A stretch of DNA of 30,224 nt from Apostichopus californicus. Its lineage: Eukaryota > Echinodermata > Holothuroidea > Aspidochirotida > Stichopodidae. Numbering within the stretch: the stretch's first letter is position 1; each line of letters opens with the position of its first letter. Location of the stretch: the NCBI GenBank assembly GCA_020650975.1, contig JAIPMN010041521.1:1-30224 (forward strand), given 5' to 3'. The notes under the pieces were generated by a model that searched no databases, was not told the origin of the DNA, and saw only the letters and a program-made list of their open reading frames with translations. Shown piece by piece: positions 12,001 to 26,200 of the stretch. A program made the translations under genes and the position numbers.

Positions 12001-15000
12001 AATACATCGTTTCACATTTCTGTTTGATAAACTACTCCATCACTCACCTAAATAGAATGTATACAACAAGGCATTTGTGTCTAGTCCATCTCTGTACTGA
12101 TATCGCACGGCGTAGCTGCTTTCATATGCATCCGCACCAAAGCCTTCTATAAGTGAACCATCAGACCTATAGCAACATGTGGTCCCTGCAGAATTACCCA
12201 ATGGTGACATTGCTGTCTGCAGGCAAAACGATTCTCCCGAATCTGAAACAGATCAAAGATATACTTGCAGCAGTGGTATAAATAGACGAACAAGAATTTC
12301 ATCACCCAACAGAAACTGCAGAAAGTGTCAGGCTCATGTTTAGACAAAAAGGCCCTTGAAAACAGAGTAAACAGGGAACCAATGCTCTCCTCTCTACCAC
12401 AACTCTTCTATAATAATAAATGCCAGGTGATGTAGTTTAAGCTGTGTATAGTAGTGTTAATACTATATTTTAAGCGGTGTACGGTAACCTGGAGCATTGT
12501 ACAACAGTAACAAAGATTGTACATCAATTGCAAAGCATTGTACAACAATTTAAAGCAGTATGTACAGCAATGTGAAACATTGTACCACAATGTAAAGCAG
12601 TAAGCATTGGATAGCATTGTAAACCGGTATACAGCAACGTAAAACAGGGTTAAGCATATGTAAAACAGTATACATGTACAGCAATGTAAAACTTTGTACC
12701 ACAATGTAAAGCAGAAAACAACCAATCAAGAGCAGTGCCCAGTGATGTACAGCATGGAACCAAAGTGTAAAGAAGTGTACAGTGATGTAATGCATGGTAC
12801 AGCAATATCAAGTCAAACATGTTTGAATTATTATGCACACTAACCTATCTCACACACCAGTATAGTAACCATAAGGAAAGAACATTAAAAGGCCCATACA
12901 ATGTTGAATAAAAAATGAATAATTATGACTCAATAATATGATTTAAAAAATTACTTTGTTTTTCCTGAATGGTATCCAGTACACTTTGACTGAGCTGTGT
13001 CATCGTATCCACGGTAACAACAGACGTAATACCACTTCCAAAAGCTGTGGTGCCTAACTGACTCCTCAACATATTGTTGCTGTCACCTTGACCAAACGTA
13101 CAAGGACATGTCCCCAAGTTTGTGCTCCATGTTTCATGGGCAGGCTGGGTGGTGTACCAATCCAAACAGAACTTCTTCGGGTTGACTGTGGTGTCGTCGT
13201 TGGCCTCCAATCTGTAGATCCAGCGTCCTCCAAGTCCAGTGTTCCCTAGAAACTGATCTGGTTTGAATTTATTGTCACTGATGTTCAGAGGTGTCTCTAG
13301 TTGGGCATTGATGTAGGTTCCGGTGCCCGTGTTGAAACCGATCACAACATCCATCGAAGCCAGAGCGGGGACGTTCCACGACATCTGATCCTCTTCGTAG
13401 TTGGAGATAGCAAAGCTGAAGGTACCATCGGTAGCTAACCCAACCTGGAATGTGTTTGTCTGATGTAGAAGTAAAGTATTACCCAGTCAAAATGAGAAAA
13501 ACAAAATAGTTTTTAAAATATTTGTACAAAAAGACATAATTGTCTGCCAATTAAATAAAAAGGAAAATTTTTCTAGGCCATTTTAATGATAAATATATCA
13601 GATATTGTGTACTTTTAAGCCAACAATAACAAAACTATTGATTATCACTTCAAGGTATCTAAATTTGTGGAAATATTAACGGAAATGTGCTACATAGCTA
13701 AGTAATTTATACAAATATCATGGAACTTCATTAGTTATATTTAATTTTGTTTTCATAAATATCTGTACATTTGTGTAACATCTTTCAGCAATTTCACTGT
13801 AGGGAACCTTTAAACTGCTAAGGTGTGTTCTAACACTTTATCTAATGAGTTTAACTTGTATGTTCATACATAAATGAACGATAGAATGAAACAAAAAATT
13901 AATAAAACATATTTTAGACAAAACTTTTATCAAACATAATGACTAAATCTAAACAGAAAAAGTTCTCTACTGTCTTCATAATAAGTCAACTAATGTTCTT
14001 AAATGCAAACTTGTCTTTCCTGATGGAAAATTAAACCATAAAACCAGATATATTTTAAATTTAACCATAAAACCAGATAAACTTTAAGTTTAACCATAAA
14101 ACCACATAAACTTTAAATTAAACCATAAAACCAGATCAGAAAGGTGCAATTTTACGTACATTACTCAAACTGGTGAATGAAGGAATTTGATACCAGGTAA
14201 CGACCAACAACCAAGTTGTCTTGAATGTGGAATGGTTCACATCAAACTCTCGAATGCGATTGTCTGCGTCGTCGAGCACTTGAGTTTGGTTGGCGGTGTT
14301 TGTAGCCGAACGTTCGTAGACCTAAACAATCGACAATATATAACAAGAAATGAAGTGCCAAAAAAAGCTTTATTTTGAGCTCTACATTTAGAAAGTTCTA
14401 CAGGCCAGGATTTAGACAGGAGCTTAGTATTGTGACCACCATAGTCCAAACAAGAAACTGTATAGATCCCATATCTATATTTATTCCGGTTTCAAGCTAT
14501 TTACCTTTACAATATGACAGTATAAAGCAAAATCAGTCATAATATCAGCTCCTTGGTCCCGACCAATTTGCAGGCTATATCAGCTGTAATTATATAAGAA
14601 TAAAGTTGACAACATACAATGTTCTTTTTTATTTTTTTTAAATTTTATTATTGTCATGTTTAATGAGGGTAGTCTTGCTCAGTGCAGGAGCACTAACAAC
14701 TTTACACGCAACAGAGCACTCAAGAAGACGAACAAACAAATTGAATGAAACGTCTTTGCAAGGAATGAGTGAGACGTGTCCCATTCACTCCCATATACAG
14801 ATTAGGGTGTACATTATAGGAACACATGACCAGGCCTGCAAATTCAGGCTACTTATTGACTAATGTATAATATATGCCATGGATTTCGTGGGTGCAAGTA
14901 GCAACAACAATCCAAGAGCAACTGCATTCTTCTGGTAGCTGTACAGACACATATTCGTATTGAATTAATTCATTTGGGCAAAGTAGATTTTTAATGTACT

Positions 15001-18000
15001 ATATTCTCACTAGTGGCCAAAATTATTAAATTCTAGGCCTGACATGCCCTATTAATTTAACGATACAAGGATTATAAACTATAATGATAGAATATCCCTA
15101 ACATCCACAAAAAACATATATAATAAAATAATAATTTGGTAGGACCATATTCCTCATCTGTTTTCATATATCCAGTCTTATAAAGAGGTGTATCCCTCAG
15201 ATATTAAAAGTTGACAGTAAAGACAAAACACTGTATCACTGAAGTATACTGACCTGATAAAAAACTTCTCCCTGACCACTACCAAGGTTACTGTCGGTCC
15301 AAAATGGAGCAACCGCAACCAACGGTTGAGAACCATCGAATCCCGAGGAATAAGGGTTTGGATAACTCAACTTCTCTCCATTTTCATTGATGAATACCAC
15401 AATACCATTATCAATAAACTATTGTGGAGGAGAAAGAAAATAAAATGAAAGATTTTCAAAGGTGAATTCAAAGGATCATAATAATAGTGGTTTATAATCA
15501 TATCCACCCAGATAGCTTGCTGAAGGCACGGGAGAGGGTAAGAGAAAAGAAAGCAGAAACGAATGAACAAAAGAATTATTGGTTAACATTGATGAATGCT
15601 TGACGCATTAGATGTGTTTTCAGAATGTTTTTTTTCCCAACAAAGTGAGGGAAGCACAACATTTGAGATAACGCAGATGTAACTTAACTTCCAAATTCAC
15701 ATTTAATTTGACATTTTGAATATCGGACAAAATTTTGAACCAAAATTTACACAGGGAAGTAGCTAACATGGGCAAGACATGTACAAAATCAACACAAATA
15801 AACTTACATACAGGCTGTAGTAGAAATTATCACCAATGGGAAAACCTGCCGGGGGCACAAACGTTTCTGAGATTAGATCTTCAGAATCACCTATGGTTAT
15901 ATCAGCAGATTTAGTCAAACGTTGGTCGCCTTGTCCATCTCCAAAAGTGAATAGACGATTTTCTGCACGAATAATTTCATAATAAAATGTTGTTTACTTA
16001 CGGAATAAAATTTTGAATAGCAAAACCGTAACAATCAATAAATGTCATCTGAATTGAAACCATCATAAAAAAATATTATAGGAGCCAGACATCTACTGCA
16101 TGTTCATGAGTTTTAATTTCACAATATCTATACCAGTCTGACCCGTAGAATATAAGCCATTTTGATTCAAGCATCATTGAATATACAGCAACAGTCAGAG
16201 GTCTACTACATATTAAAAACCATTAACTCTGCAGAAAAACCTGTCTCCATTGAAACCACCACAAGAGATACAGCTACAGTCCGATGCCTAATGCATATTC
16301 ATTAAATTATTTATAAACTCAGCCAATTGGGACATAATACCTCTCCAAACTGTACTCCAATTATCATGCTCTCAAAGCACTGGTATTGACAGTAAAAACA
16401 GATCCTAACCTTGATCTGATAGAAACATGATATTCATACTGCTCGTACTGACAATACGAGTGCTCTGTAGCGGGACATGACACTAAAAAATTGTCACAAC
16501 TGGGTGACAAACTATTATAACACTCTCACCCCATTAAAACCCATCTCCATTGAAACCACTATTAGATTACAGCTGTAGTTCAAATCCTAATGCATGTTCA
16601 TAGAATTAGCTACATAATCCTATAATACTCTCACCTCTGCAGTAAAACCCATCTCCAGTGAAGCCGTCATTACATACACAAGTATAGGATCCAGGGTTGT
16701 CGATACAAGTAGCAGTTTGATCACAATCATTCATTCCCAGGCACTCATCAATATCTGTAAACATGAAAAGAATTACTTTTTTAGTTTGTTTTTGCTAGAA
16801 AACCATCACTAGTTCCCCATGTCCCCAAACAACCAGGGTAGTTCAGCGTTAAGTAATCCTAGGAGATACAACTAAATATGCTTGACCACAGTGCAATGCA
16901 CGGTATTAACTCTGTGAAACTAAACAGCTAGACGTACTAAAGACTGTAAAATATGGTATTAACAGTAAAGTAAGAGTCTGGGCCAGCATCAGTGTTTGAT
17001 ATAGTTATTGTATCCACAACTTATCACCATACAGAAATATATACACGTTATCACCATACAGAATTTATATCTTGACACGGAAGTGTATTAACCAAGATTA
17101 TTTCAAGTTTGACCCTCTGAAAGTCATTCTATATGAACCATATCTCTGTTACGTTCAGAATAGAATATAAACCATATCTTCATGTGGAATGCGTAAAACT
17201 AACAGTTAAACCATAAAATGATGTTTTACATAATTGGACTTACTCTCCTCACAGGTAGCTCCCATCCATCCATCTATACAGGCACAACTAAAGAACCCAA
17301 TGTTATTAGAGCAGGTACCATTGTTCTTGCAGGGGTCAGATAGACACAAGTCAATCACTGGGAATGGAATACAATTAAAAGAAACCAACTTGATTGAAAG
17401 GAAGATTAGGTAGGCCAAAGACAAGATTGTAGAGCATGGAGAATAGCTGATTTTACCTCAATATACTTATATTATACAAATTTTAAGTTACATTTTTAGT
17501 TGTGTGCAAGAGTCAATGATTTAATTTATTCAACAATCTCTTTGATTGAATTATATTGTATATTAAATGGAATATTATATTGAATATTGGGTTGTATATG
17601 GTAATGTATATTGTATTGTACATTATATTGTTATACATAATATTACATAATGTATTGTACATTAAATTATATTGTATATTACATTGTTTATCGTATTATA
17701 TCATATTGTAATGTATATTATATTGTATACTACATTGTTTATTGTATTATATCATATTGTAATGTATATTATATTATATCATCTATTACATTGTATATTT
17801 TCTATTGTATTATATGTTGTGTTGTATATTACATTGTATGTTATAGTGTATGTTAAATTGTATTGTATTGTATACTGTATTGTAGATTGTATTGTATATT
17901 GTATTGCATATTATATTGTATTTTGTATCATATATTATCTTGTAACTTTAATTGAAGTTAAAAAAAAAAGGCAGTTGATTCATGATGATGCATTACTAGT

Positions 18001-20212
18001 AGTAATTGTAATATTCCTTGCATTTGCAGATCCTATTTTTTTTTTCTATAAATGGTAGATCAAGTAGTTTCTTCTGTCCTTCTCTACATCCTATCAAGTT
18101 ACTATTGAGTGAGAGGAATACTGCCATGTGTTCCGTTTCACTTTCCACTAAAACCAACTAAGACACAAACACACATACACACACATATATAAACAAATAA
18201 AAATTATCAAACATTGCTAAAGGTGAACAGAAACAATCTTACAAACTTACATTGACAGTATGAGAGGCTCCCGATTAGTGTTCCATCGTCACAAGTAAGG
18301 TAAGATCCTGGAGATGCCAGTTCATAGTTGGTATTGCATACCGCACTAATGACAGCGCCGTGGGTGTCGTCCGTCGTGTTCAATGTTCCGAAAAGTGGTG
18401 CTACGGGCAGATCGCAATTCTCTGCCAGATAGAACATGTAAAAATATATATCTATGCAATACATAATTCATAAATAATTTAAATTATAGCTTGACTTTTG
18501 GCTCCTCCAGCTTGTAAGGTACGTACTGAGGTATTTGCCTGGCTAACGGTTGATGGCTAATATGGATTCTCGTTAACTGAAGCTTTGATAGTTCAATTCG
18601 TAGATAACTCATATCAATGCATACCTGTTTAAATCTTACAAAGATGACAAAGTTCGATGCAGTTTCATACGTTGTCCTGCATAATTTGAAATGGTATATT
18701 GATTGTAATAATTGTAAACACTGCCGAGTTTAGAAGAGCCGGGTTACTTTTGAAGATGACAGGAAGGAAGTGATATTGGTGTATAAACTCTCTGATATAT
18801 CTCAAGTTGAATGTAAACGAAGATATGTCACTCGCGTATCAAATCGTGGCACTCTTTGTTTTATCAAAAATGAGGAAATTTCCATTTATATTAAAAGATA
18901 GCAGTGGATCTATCAACAGTGTTTATCAAATGTTCCAGAAACAATAAACCACAGAAATTTAAAACCAACCAACAAAGTGCAGCACAGGTACACTTCTCCA
19001 AACAAAATATTAATCCACAAGCATGACTGATTGTATCTAATCACTGAACCAAGATGCAGTAAAAATTTAGTCTTTTTTTTTTACAAGAAAGTACTTTTTT
19101 GTAACGATCAACAGGTTGGTCAATTTGTCAAACTTATGTCTCTTTATCAAAGTCAAGGTAGAAGCAAATACATGAAATCCCCTCTCACCTTGACAGACTG
19201 GAGAATCCACCGTTTTAAAGCTGGAACCGTTGCACACTCGTGTATCATTCCCAAAGAGAGTGTACCCCTTGGAACAGACGTAGGTGACCAAATCCCCTCT
19301 CTGATACCTGGACAGCACCGGTGTGAAATAACTGCTGTTGATACTTGGTGGTGGATGACAAAAGTCTTCAAACAAAGATGATAAAAAATCTGAAAAATTA
19401 TTCTATTTGTATGGAAGAAAATATAGTTAGAAGAGACAATTACCTAAGATACTGTTTTGGATCCAAAAATGCTACTTTAACAAATTCAAATGTTGTCCTG
19501 TTCACACAATGAAGGAAAGCCTGTAGGGTTATTGAGTTCTAAGACACAGTTTTAAGGAAGTGCTTAATACATAGTATGTACATATAGTATCCATACACAT
19601 GAAATGAACCTATTACAGCAGGCAATCCATATATGCATTATAACCTTGATAGTGCTTGCAATGAAAAACTACACATGTGACCAATGTTAGCAGATAGTAA
19701 TGGCTAAATATAGTTACTCCATCCAAACTTCACAGTGCTACACGAATCGATGGAAATGAATCGATGTTATTGCTTTAAGAACACTTGAAAGGAACTACTA
19801 CTGAATCTAAGAATTATGGAGAGGGCTATTTAGGATTTCATATTCCCAGTTTTAGTTATCATAAAAGTTATCATATGACACCATTGTAGCTGACACCATA
19901 TTTTTAATCAGACTGGTAAATAAATGTATCAAAATCTTACTTGAACACAAGGTTGGATCTTCATCATAACCATCAGAGCAGTCTACGTAGCCATCACACT
20001 GAAGGGAAACCGAAAGATAGGCTCCCTCTAATGGACAGCGGAATAGATTTGGTCCTGGACAATGGTCCTGTGAACCCATTTCATCTGTAAGTAATGGAAC
20101 ATATTGTCCAATGAAATATGATAGACTGCATTTAGTTTTTGACTTATGGTTAAATAGTTCTTGTTCCCCTTTTTCAAAATATCACCTTACTTATATATAA
20201 ATACCAAGGAAA

Positions 20213-20255
<43 letters not shown>

Positions 20256-23200
20256 TCATCATTCATGTTTGTTCTCTTACAGAAACTATAGAGTGAAGCA
20301 GTAAGAAGCATTGCGATATGCTACCAAAACACAGCGAGGAATGCTTGGTCAGTTTATGTCGCTAAAAACAAAGATTATCAGAAGAATTATACCCCCCAAA
20401 AAAGCAAAACAAAAGGTAGTCCTAAATAATCAAAGAAACACAAAAAAGATTTTATAGTTTTTGAAACCTATTTGTGGCTCTTTTTGGTTGGCTACATCTT
20501 ATATCTCGATGTTACTTTTATATTTAGTTGTGTGTCGCTCAGATATCTATCCCTTCAATAAATCTATAGCGTTGCTAAATATGAAGGTCTCACACGGTTC
20601 TTTGACATAGGTAACACACGTTTAAACGTTCGCTTGTCTTTTTCTGTATATGTAAATACTGACATGCATACTGGAAATGACTTTTGAATATGAATCACAG
20701 ATTAAGAATCCTGCAATATTAAATGCTTCCAGGTTCTGGTTATTCACTGGCTATAATGCCAGTGAGACGTACCACAACAGAGCGCTTCAAACTCATCTGA
20801 AGCATGATCAGGACATTGTGGACTAAGATCACACACATTATTTGCACTGATACAGGTTCCGTCCTCGCAGGTGAACTGGCCTTCGTTGCATTCCACTATG
20901 AAAGGAGAAAATAGTACTTTATATCAAAATGGCACAATTTGGAAACACAGTAATTCTACACTGACAAAATATTTTACAAAATGACCAAATTTGTCAACAT
21001 GTACTGTCTTTGTGATGGAGAGAGATATGTTTTTCTTGGTTCTCTTTCTGTGTGTGTTTATTTGAACTGTTTATTCATTTTTCTTTTCAATTATATTTCA
21101 CTTTGTTTAACAAGCCAGTAGAGATATTTGAAAAAATCTGTGGAAATACTTTCCTATTATGAAACATCAAAGAATACAGGACGACATTTTGTGATAGAAC
21201 TTGAAATTGAAATTTGCAAACTTGAAACTGTAGCTTCATAGGTATTTGCCCAAGATACAAGACAGAAACAGAATTTATGACAGCATTTAGTAATTCCAGA
21301 AATAAGCTTGGATCTGATTTGAGAGGAGGCAAGTCTAGATAGATATGTAGAAATATTAATCAAAATAGTGGTGTACATATGAAACAATTGGCTAAAAACT
21401 AAGGAAAGCTATTTCTTCAATGTCTATCTTAATTGTTATCACAATTTTGTTTGTAGATATCTTTTAGTACCAAATGATGTTACAAGGTGGCCAATCCCTA
21501 GATCCACCACTCAGAATCCAAAAAGGTATATATCCAATGAACAGTTTCTTAATTTCCGGAATTCACCGTCAGCTTAAATATACTATTTAATAAATTCAAC
21601 TAAAATTCATGAACTATTGCAGTAAATCACTTAAAAGTCACTGTTATCCTGGACAATATGCAAGCTAGTTATACATACATCACTAACACGATGGAAACTA
21701 AAAAATTTTCTACAAAATGCATGGTGAAGCTATAAATGTTAGAAAACAGATCAAGCCCTTACCTTGACAGGTAAATCCGTCTCCTACATAGCCCTCTAGA
21801 CAGCTGCAACCGTTTGGCGTACACGCAGCATTGCCATGGCAACTGACATTTCTACATGTCAGATTATTATAACCATAACAGGTACATTCAAGCTCACAAT
21901 AACCCGTCTGAAAGACTAATCCCACCTAAATTGAACGAAAGAAGTCGATTAAGAAATCTGAATGTTAAACCTGATGATAACAATTAGTCTTCCATCTTTA
22001 CTGATTGTGAGCTTTATTTCTTAAAAGGTTCACAGTTTAAACTTTATTCTAAACATATATTACTATAATTAACTTAGAATGTCAAGAAATAAAATTCCAA
22101 CAGCACGTGCATTGCTTAGCTGTAAAATGAGTAGGTTGCAGCACACATTTCTTTTACTGTCGGTTTCATTTCCAAATATATGATTCACCAAAGTTTCTGG
22201 TGTAATGTTGCATACAGAAACTTGTATGTATTGAATGTATGTATTTTAGATCCTCCTGCAAGCAAGAACTCGCGAAGAAGCCATCATTGGCTTATCAAAG
22301 CCGCAAGCTGACCGAAGTCAGTCTCTTTCATTCATATTTAACGTCCATGATTATGAATGGTTAATTGTCAACAACTCTGTAACTGGACGACATACATTAA
22401 TCTGGGAGTGACTCGAACCGGGACCTTATGATTGAAAGGCACTGACATTAACCGCTGAGCTAACACTCCTACGTTATGTTGTGTGTGTTATGTTGTGTAT
22501 TTATTCTAACCCACGCTGGTTGTGCCAACAGCTGTGAATCTCTCTATCCAACTTTTGTCAGCCTCTGCCCAGATTCTTATATGCAAATAAGACTAGGCTA
22601 GATACAGTCAGTTGGGACAATTTTCCAAGCTAATAACCACTCTGGACTATCTTCTCATATCATGCTTCAAAGAGCTCGTACTGAGAGTATGAACAGTTCC
22701 TAATCTTTTATCTGATAGAAACATGATATTCATACTGCTGAGTGCTTGAAAGCCGGAAATGAAACTAAAGTATACCAGAGACTGTCCCAACTGGACGGTA
22801 GATCTGCTCTGAAAGTGTAGCAGGTAAGTGTTCGCTTTGAATGATAATTAATGGAGGAAATTTTCATTCGATGGTATTTTATAAAATACATCTTAAAACT
22901 TACCGGAGCATAAAAGCCATCCTTGATACAGCCGCAAGTTTCTGGAAGAACGCATTCTCTTCCCTCTATTACAAATCCCCCATCACACTGACAGCCTTCC
23001 ACTGCACCTGTAGAGTTGCATCCCGTCAAAACAGTTGGATCCAGTAAGCTGGTACACGATTCCGGGCAGGGATCACCATTGGACTTGAAAGTCAAATTTA
23101 CATTGCAGGTTACAGCTATTGAATGAATATAGAAATAATAGGTTAGGTTAGAGCATATCAATTTACAGCAACAAGTAACCGAACTAAACGTATTGGCACT

Positions 23201-26200
23201 ATATGTGATCACCATCAATGAGGACCAAACCAACATCGGGAGAATCTCAGCAAGAACTTATGAGAAACTCTGAATGTTTACTTTGTAGCAAAATGACACA
23301 AACTGGGATTGATCTCAAGTTACCATATAGCTCAAACTGCATATTCATGAATGGGATTGGCATAATTACAAAAGAATTAAGACAATACAAATTAAACAGT
23401 ATGATATGCATATTCATAACATTTAGAGTGTTGCATGTAAATTCTGTTGTCAAATGTAACATTCCTCCAAATGTGGGATTAATTTCGTGAGAAAAATCAC
23501 TTTTGGAGAAACTTTGCAATTTTCAGTTTGAAGAAACTGAAAACAAAACTGATGACATTAAAGTACCAAACTTATGGAATAGACCAGGGACAAACTCTCA
23601 AAGTGAGCAGTCATAATTTATTTCAGTTCTAAAACTGAGGTGATTCATACGGCTTCCAATTCACTCCTCTCCCATCGATATGTCACAATTACACATGTTA
23701 AACAGATTGATCAAAAGAAAAACTTACGACAGGTTGTCTCTGTTCTCCAATTGTCTATGTTAATTCCGGACTCCCGACAGTAAATGGCAAATCCTAATAT
23801 GACTGAGCAGGCGTCCTCTTCATCTGGCACAGCTCCACAGACATCAAAGCGACAGTTTTCGTAGTAAGTCCCAGCGGTGTCTGGTTGCATTGCTATGCAG
23901 GAGCCAAACTCTCCTATGGAACAGAGCAGTGTAACAATTTATATTCATAAACATTTGAGTGAGACGTCCAAAGAGCCTCAACCGAACTCTTTTAATGGGT
24001 AAAAAATATACAGGTTACCTATGTATCATAGAAATTAATATAAAACTCTGTAATTATAGTATATTAATATGTATTTATATAACTATGTTTTTTTATAAAT
24101 ATGCTTAAGAAGAATATTTAAGCAGACTGAAATATAGAATTAGACACAGAGATTAATGCAACAAATTAATGATTCCGTCGCAAATTTTGCATTAAAATTG
24201 GAAGCAGCATTGGCTTTTGAATATGTCATTTCCATGGTTACATAAGACCACTTATAGTAGAGACCATGAGTTTTAATTATTGTATTAACGCTACGTTCTA
24301 ATCAAGTTTATGACATACTGCGAAAGAACTGCTTGAATGTCTATATGCACTGAGTTTCCTGCATTGGGAATCCATCACATATAATCACCATTTGGTATTG
24401 AACAATGTAACGTTGCATAAAATTATCTGAAATTGAATAACTTGAACATTTTACACTGTGAGTTTAGGTAAATTATATATATAACCAATTTCATTGATTT
24501 GCTACATGATGGTCCACGGTGATTGTGAACATACCATCTTCATCCCTCAAAATCTCACACAGTTCATCGGCTCTCCTCGTCACGTTACTTGTGGCCTGCA
24601 AGCACGGGTCGGTCGCTGGTACTGCAAGGCTGTTACATTCCGCTGAATTGGTGATGTAGCTGTTTGCAAAACCTTGAACTGTTTGCTGTGAATATTAAAG
24701 CAATTAAAGAATTTTTAGAAGCAATCATTGGATGGAACCCTCAAACCAGCCACCTACTATGAAAAGATACAACAAATCCACATATATCAGTGATATCCCC
24801 TATATACCGTTATATGCAACTTACAATCATCCTTTTAAATCTTTGTTTCTTAAACTTTTCCTTTATTGGAACCACTTCGGAAATAACCTTTCTCACTTCT
24901 CCTACTGTGGATGAATTCTTTGCACATTAATAGGCATGGGTTCCAAAATGTACTATACGCCTTAGCTTTGACACCCCTGGCATCCAGCCTTTCAGCTCCG
25001 GGGTGTGCATGCACCATGCAAAGATTAACAAACACTGCTTTGAAAGAGGTAGGAGATTAAAGAGAATAAAGGCTTATAATCCCCTCTTCCACTCTCCCTC
25101 TAACTTGTAGAGGAGAGAATGTCAACTCCCCTTTTCATTTCCAAGTGAAACGGATTGCCAAGTAAGCAAATATCAATTTCAAACTATTTAAATAAGAATT
25201 TTGAATAGGATCATAATTATCAACATCACAGTCACGATTGTCTAGGCTGCTTCTCAGTGCCAAGTCGTGCAAGGTTTGTTGCAATAAAGAAAGTTTTGTG
25301 TCATATTTATTTTTCACTTACAAACCTTGGCAAAATGGTTTGGTTTCACCATTTTTATCTTTCCTGAAGCTATTTTCAAGAACTAAAGAAGTGTAATCTG
25401 GGTATCTTATCTTTTGCCCAACAATTGAGTATACGGTCCATATCATGGTGTCTTTAGGATCGCGTAAGAAAAACTAGACTAGAATTTGAACCGAACATTT
25501 TTGTACGATAGCTTGGGATCATGATCATGCCTCAAGCATCACCCCTAGCTATAGGTGATATCTATATGTGATAGCTATAGGTGATAGATATATGTAATAG
25601 CTATAAGTGATAGCTGTACGTGATAGATATAGGTCATATTTATATGTGATAGCTATATGTGATGGATATACGTAATAGCTATAGATGATAGGTGTACGTG
25701 ACAGCTGTAAGTGATAGACATAGGTGATATTTGTATGTCATAGCTACAGGTGATGGCTATTAATGATAGCTCCTTGTAATCTCATCCACATTCTGCCAAC
25801 AATTTTGTAACATCATATTCGGCCTGGAAGGCCAGGGATCAACACATGACATCCCTGATGCTATGTTCCATTGCTAATTCTTATGCCACCACTTTTCTCC
25901 ACTTGATCATAGCGCTCATCATTAAATATATCCCTTTGGTTACAGATTCGACAAAATCCGAGGGTAAACCTAGTGTCAACAATTCAGCATCATCGGCTTG
26001 TGCATTTTTAGCAATTATAGTTTACCTGATGTAGGTCTAGCATGAGACACACATGCCTTCTCTTGAGCACCACTTCCTATTGCAGGGGCTCTCAATAGGC
26101 AGACTGCTTGCCACGTGGAATCCCCAAAAGAATTCGATCATCAAATTCACAATCTGGCACTAATCGGGCATGCAGGCCCTTTTATTAAGGTCTTGGACTT

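Noticed and set aside
12408-12838. Minus-strand Cys/Leu/Tyr-rich ORFs
   Set aside because: Repeat-derived; the apparent cysteines come from the TGTAC/ACAATGT motif, not a Cys-rich domain.
17650-18058. Plus-strand Tyr/Ile/Val-rich ORFs that look like membrane segments
   Set aside because: Translations of the TATTGTA low-complexity array.
22380-22475. Functional tRNA gene
   Set aside because: A and B boxes are present but the acceptor stem does not pair convincingly and the unit continues into a non-tRNA body, as in SINEs.
25547-25771. CRISPR-like array
   Set aside because: Units are contiguous 13-bp tandem repeats without spacers, in an animal-type intron.
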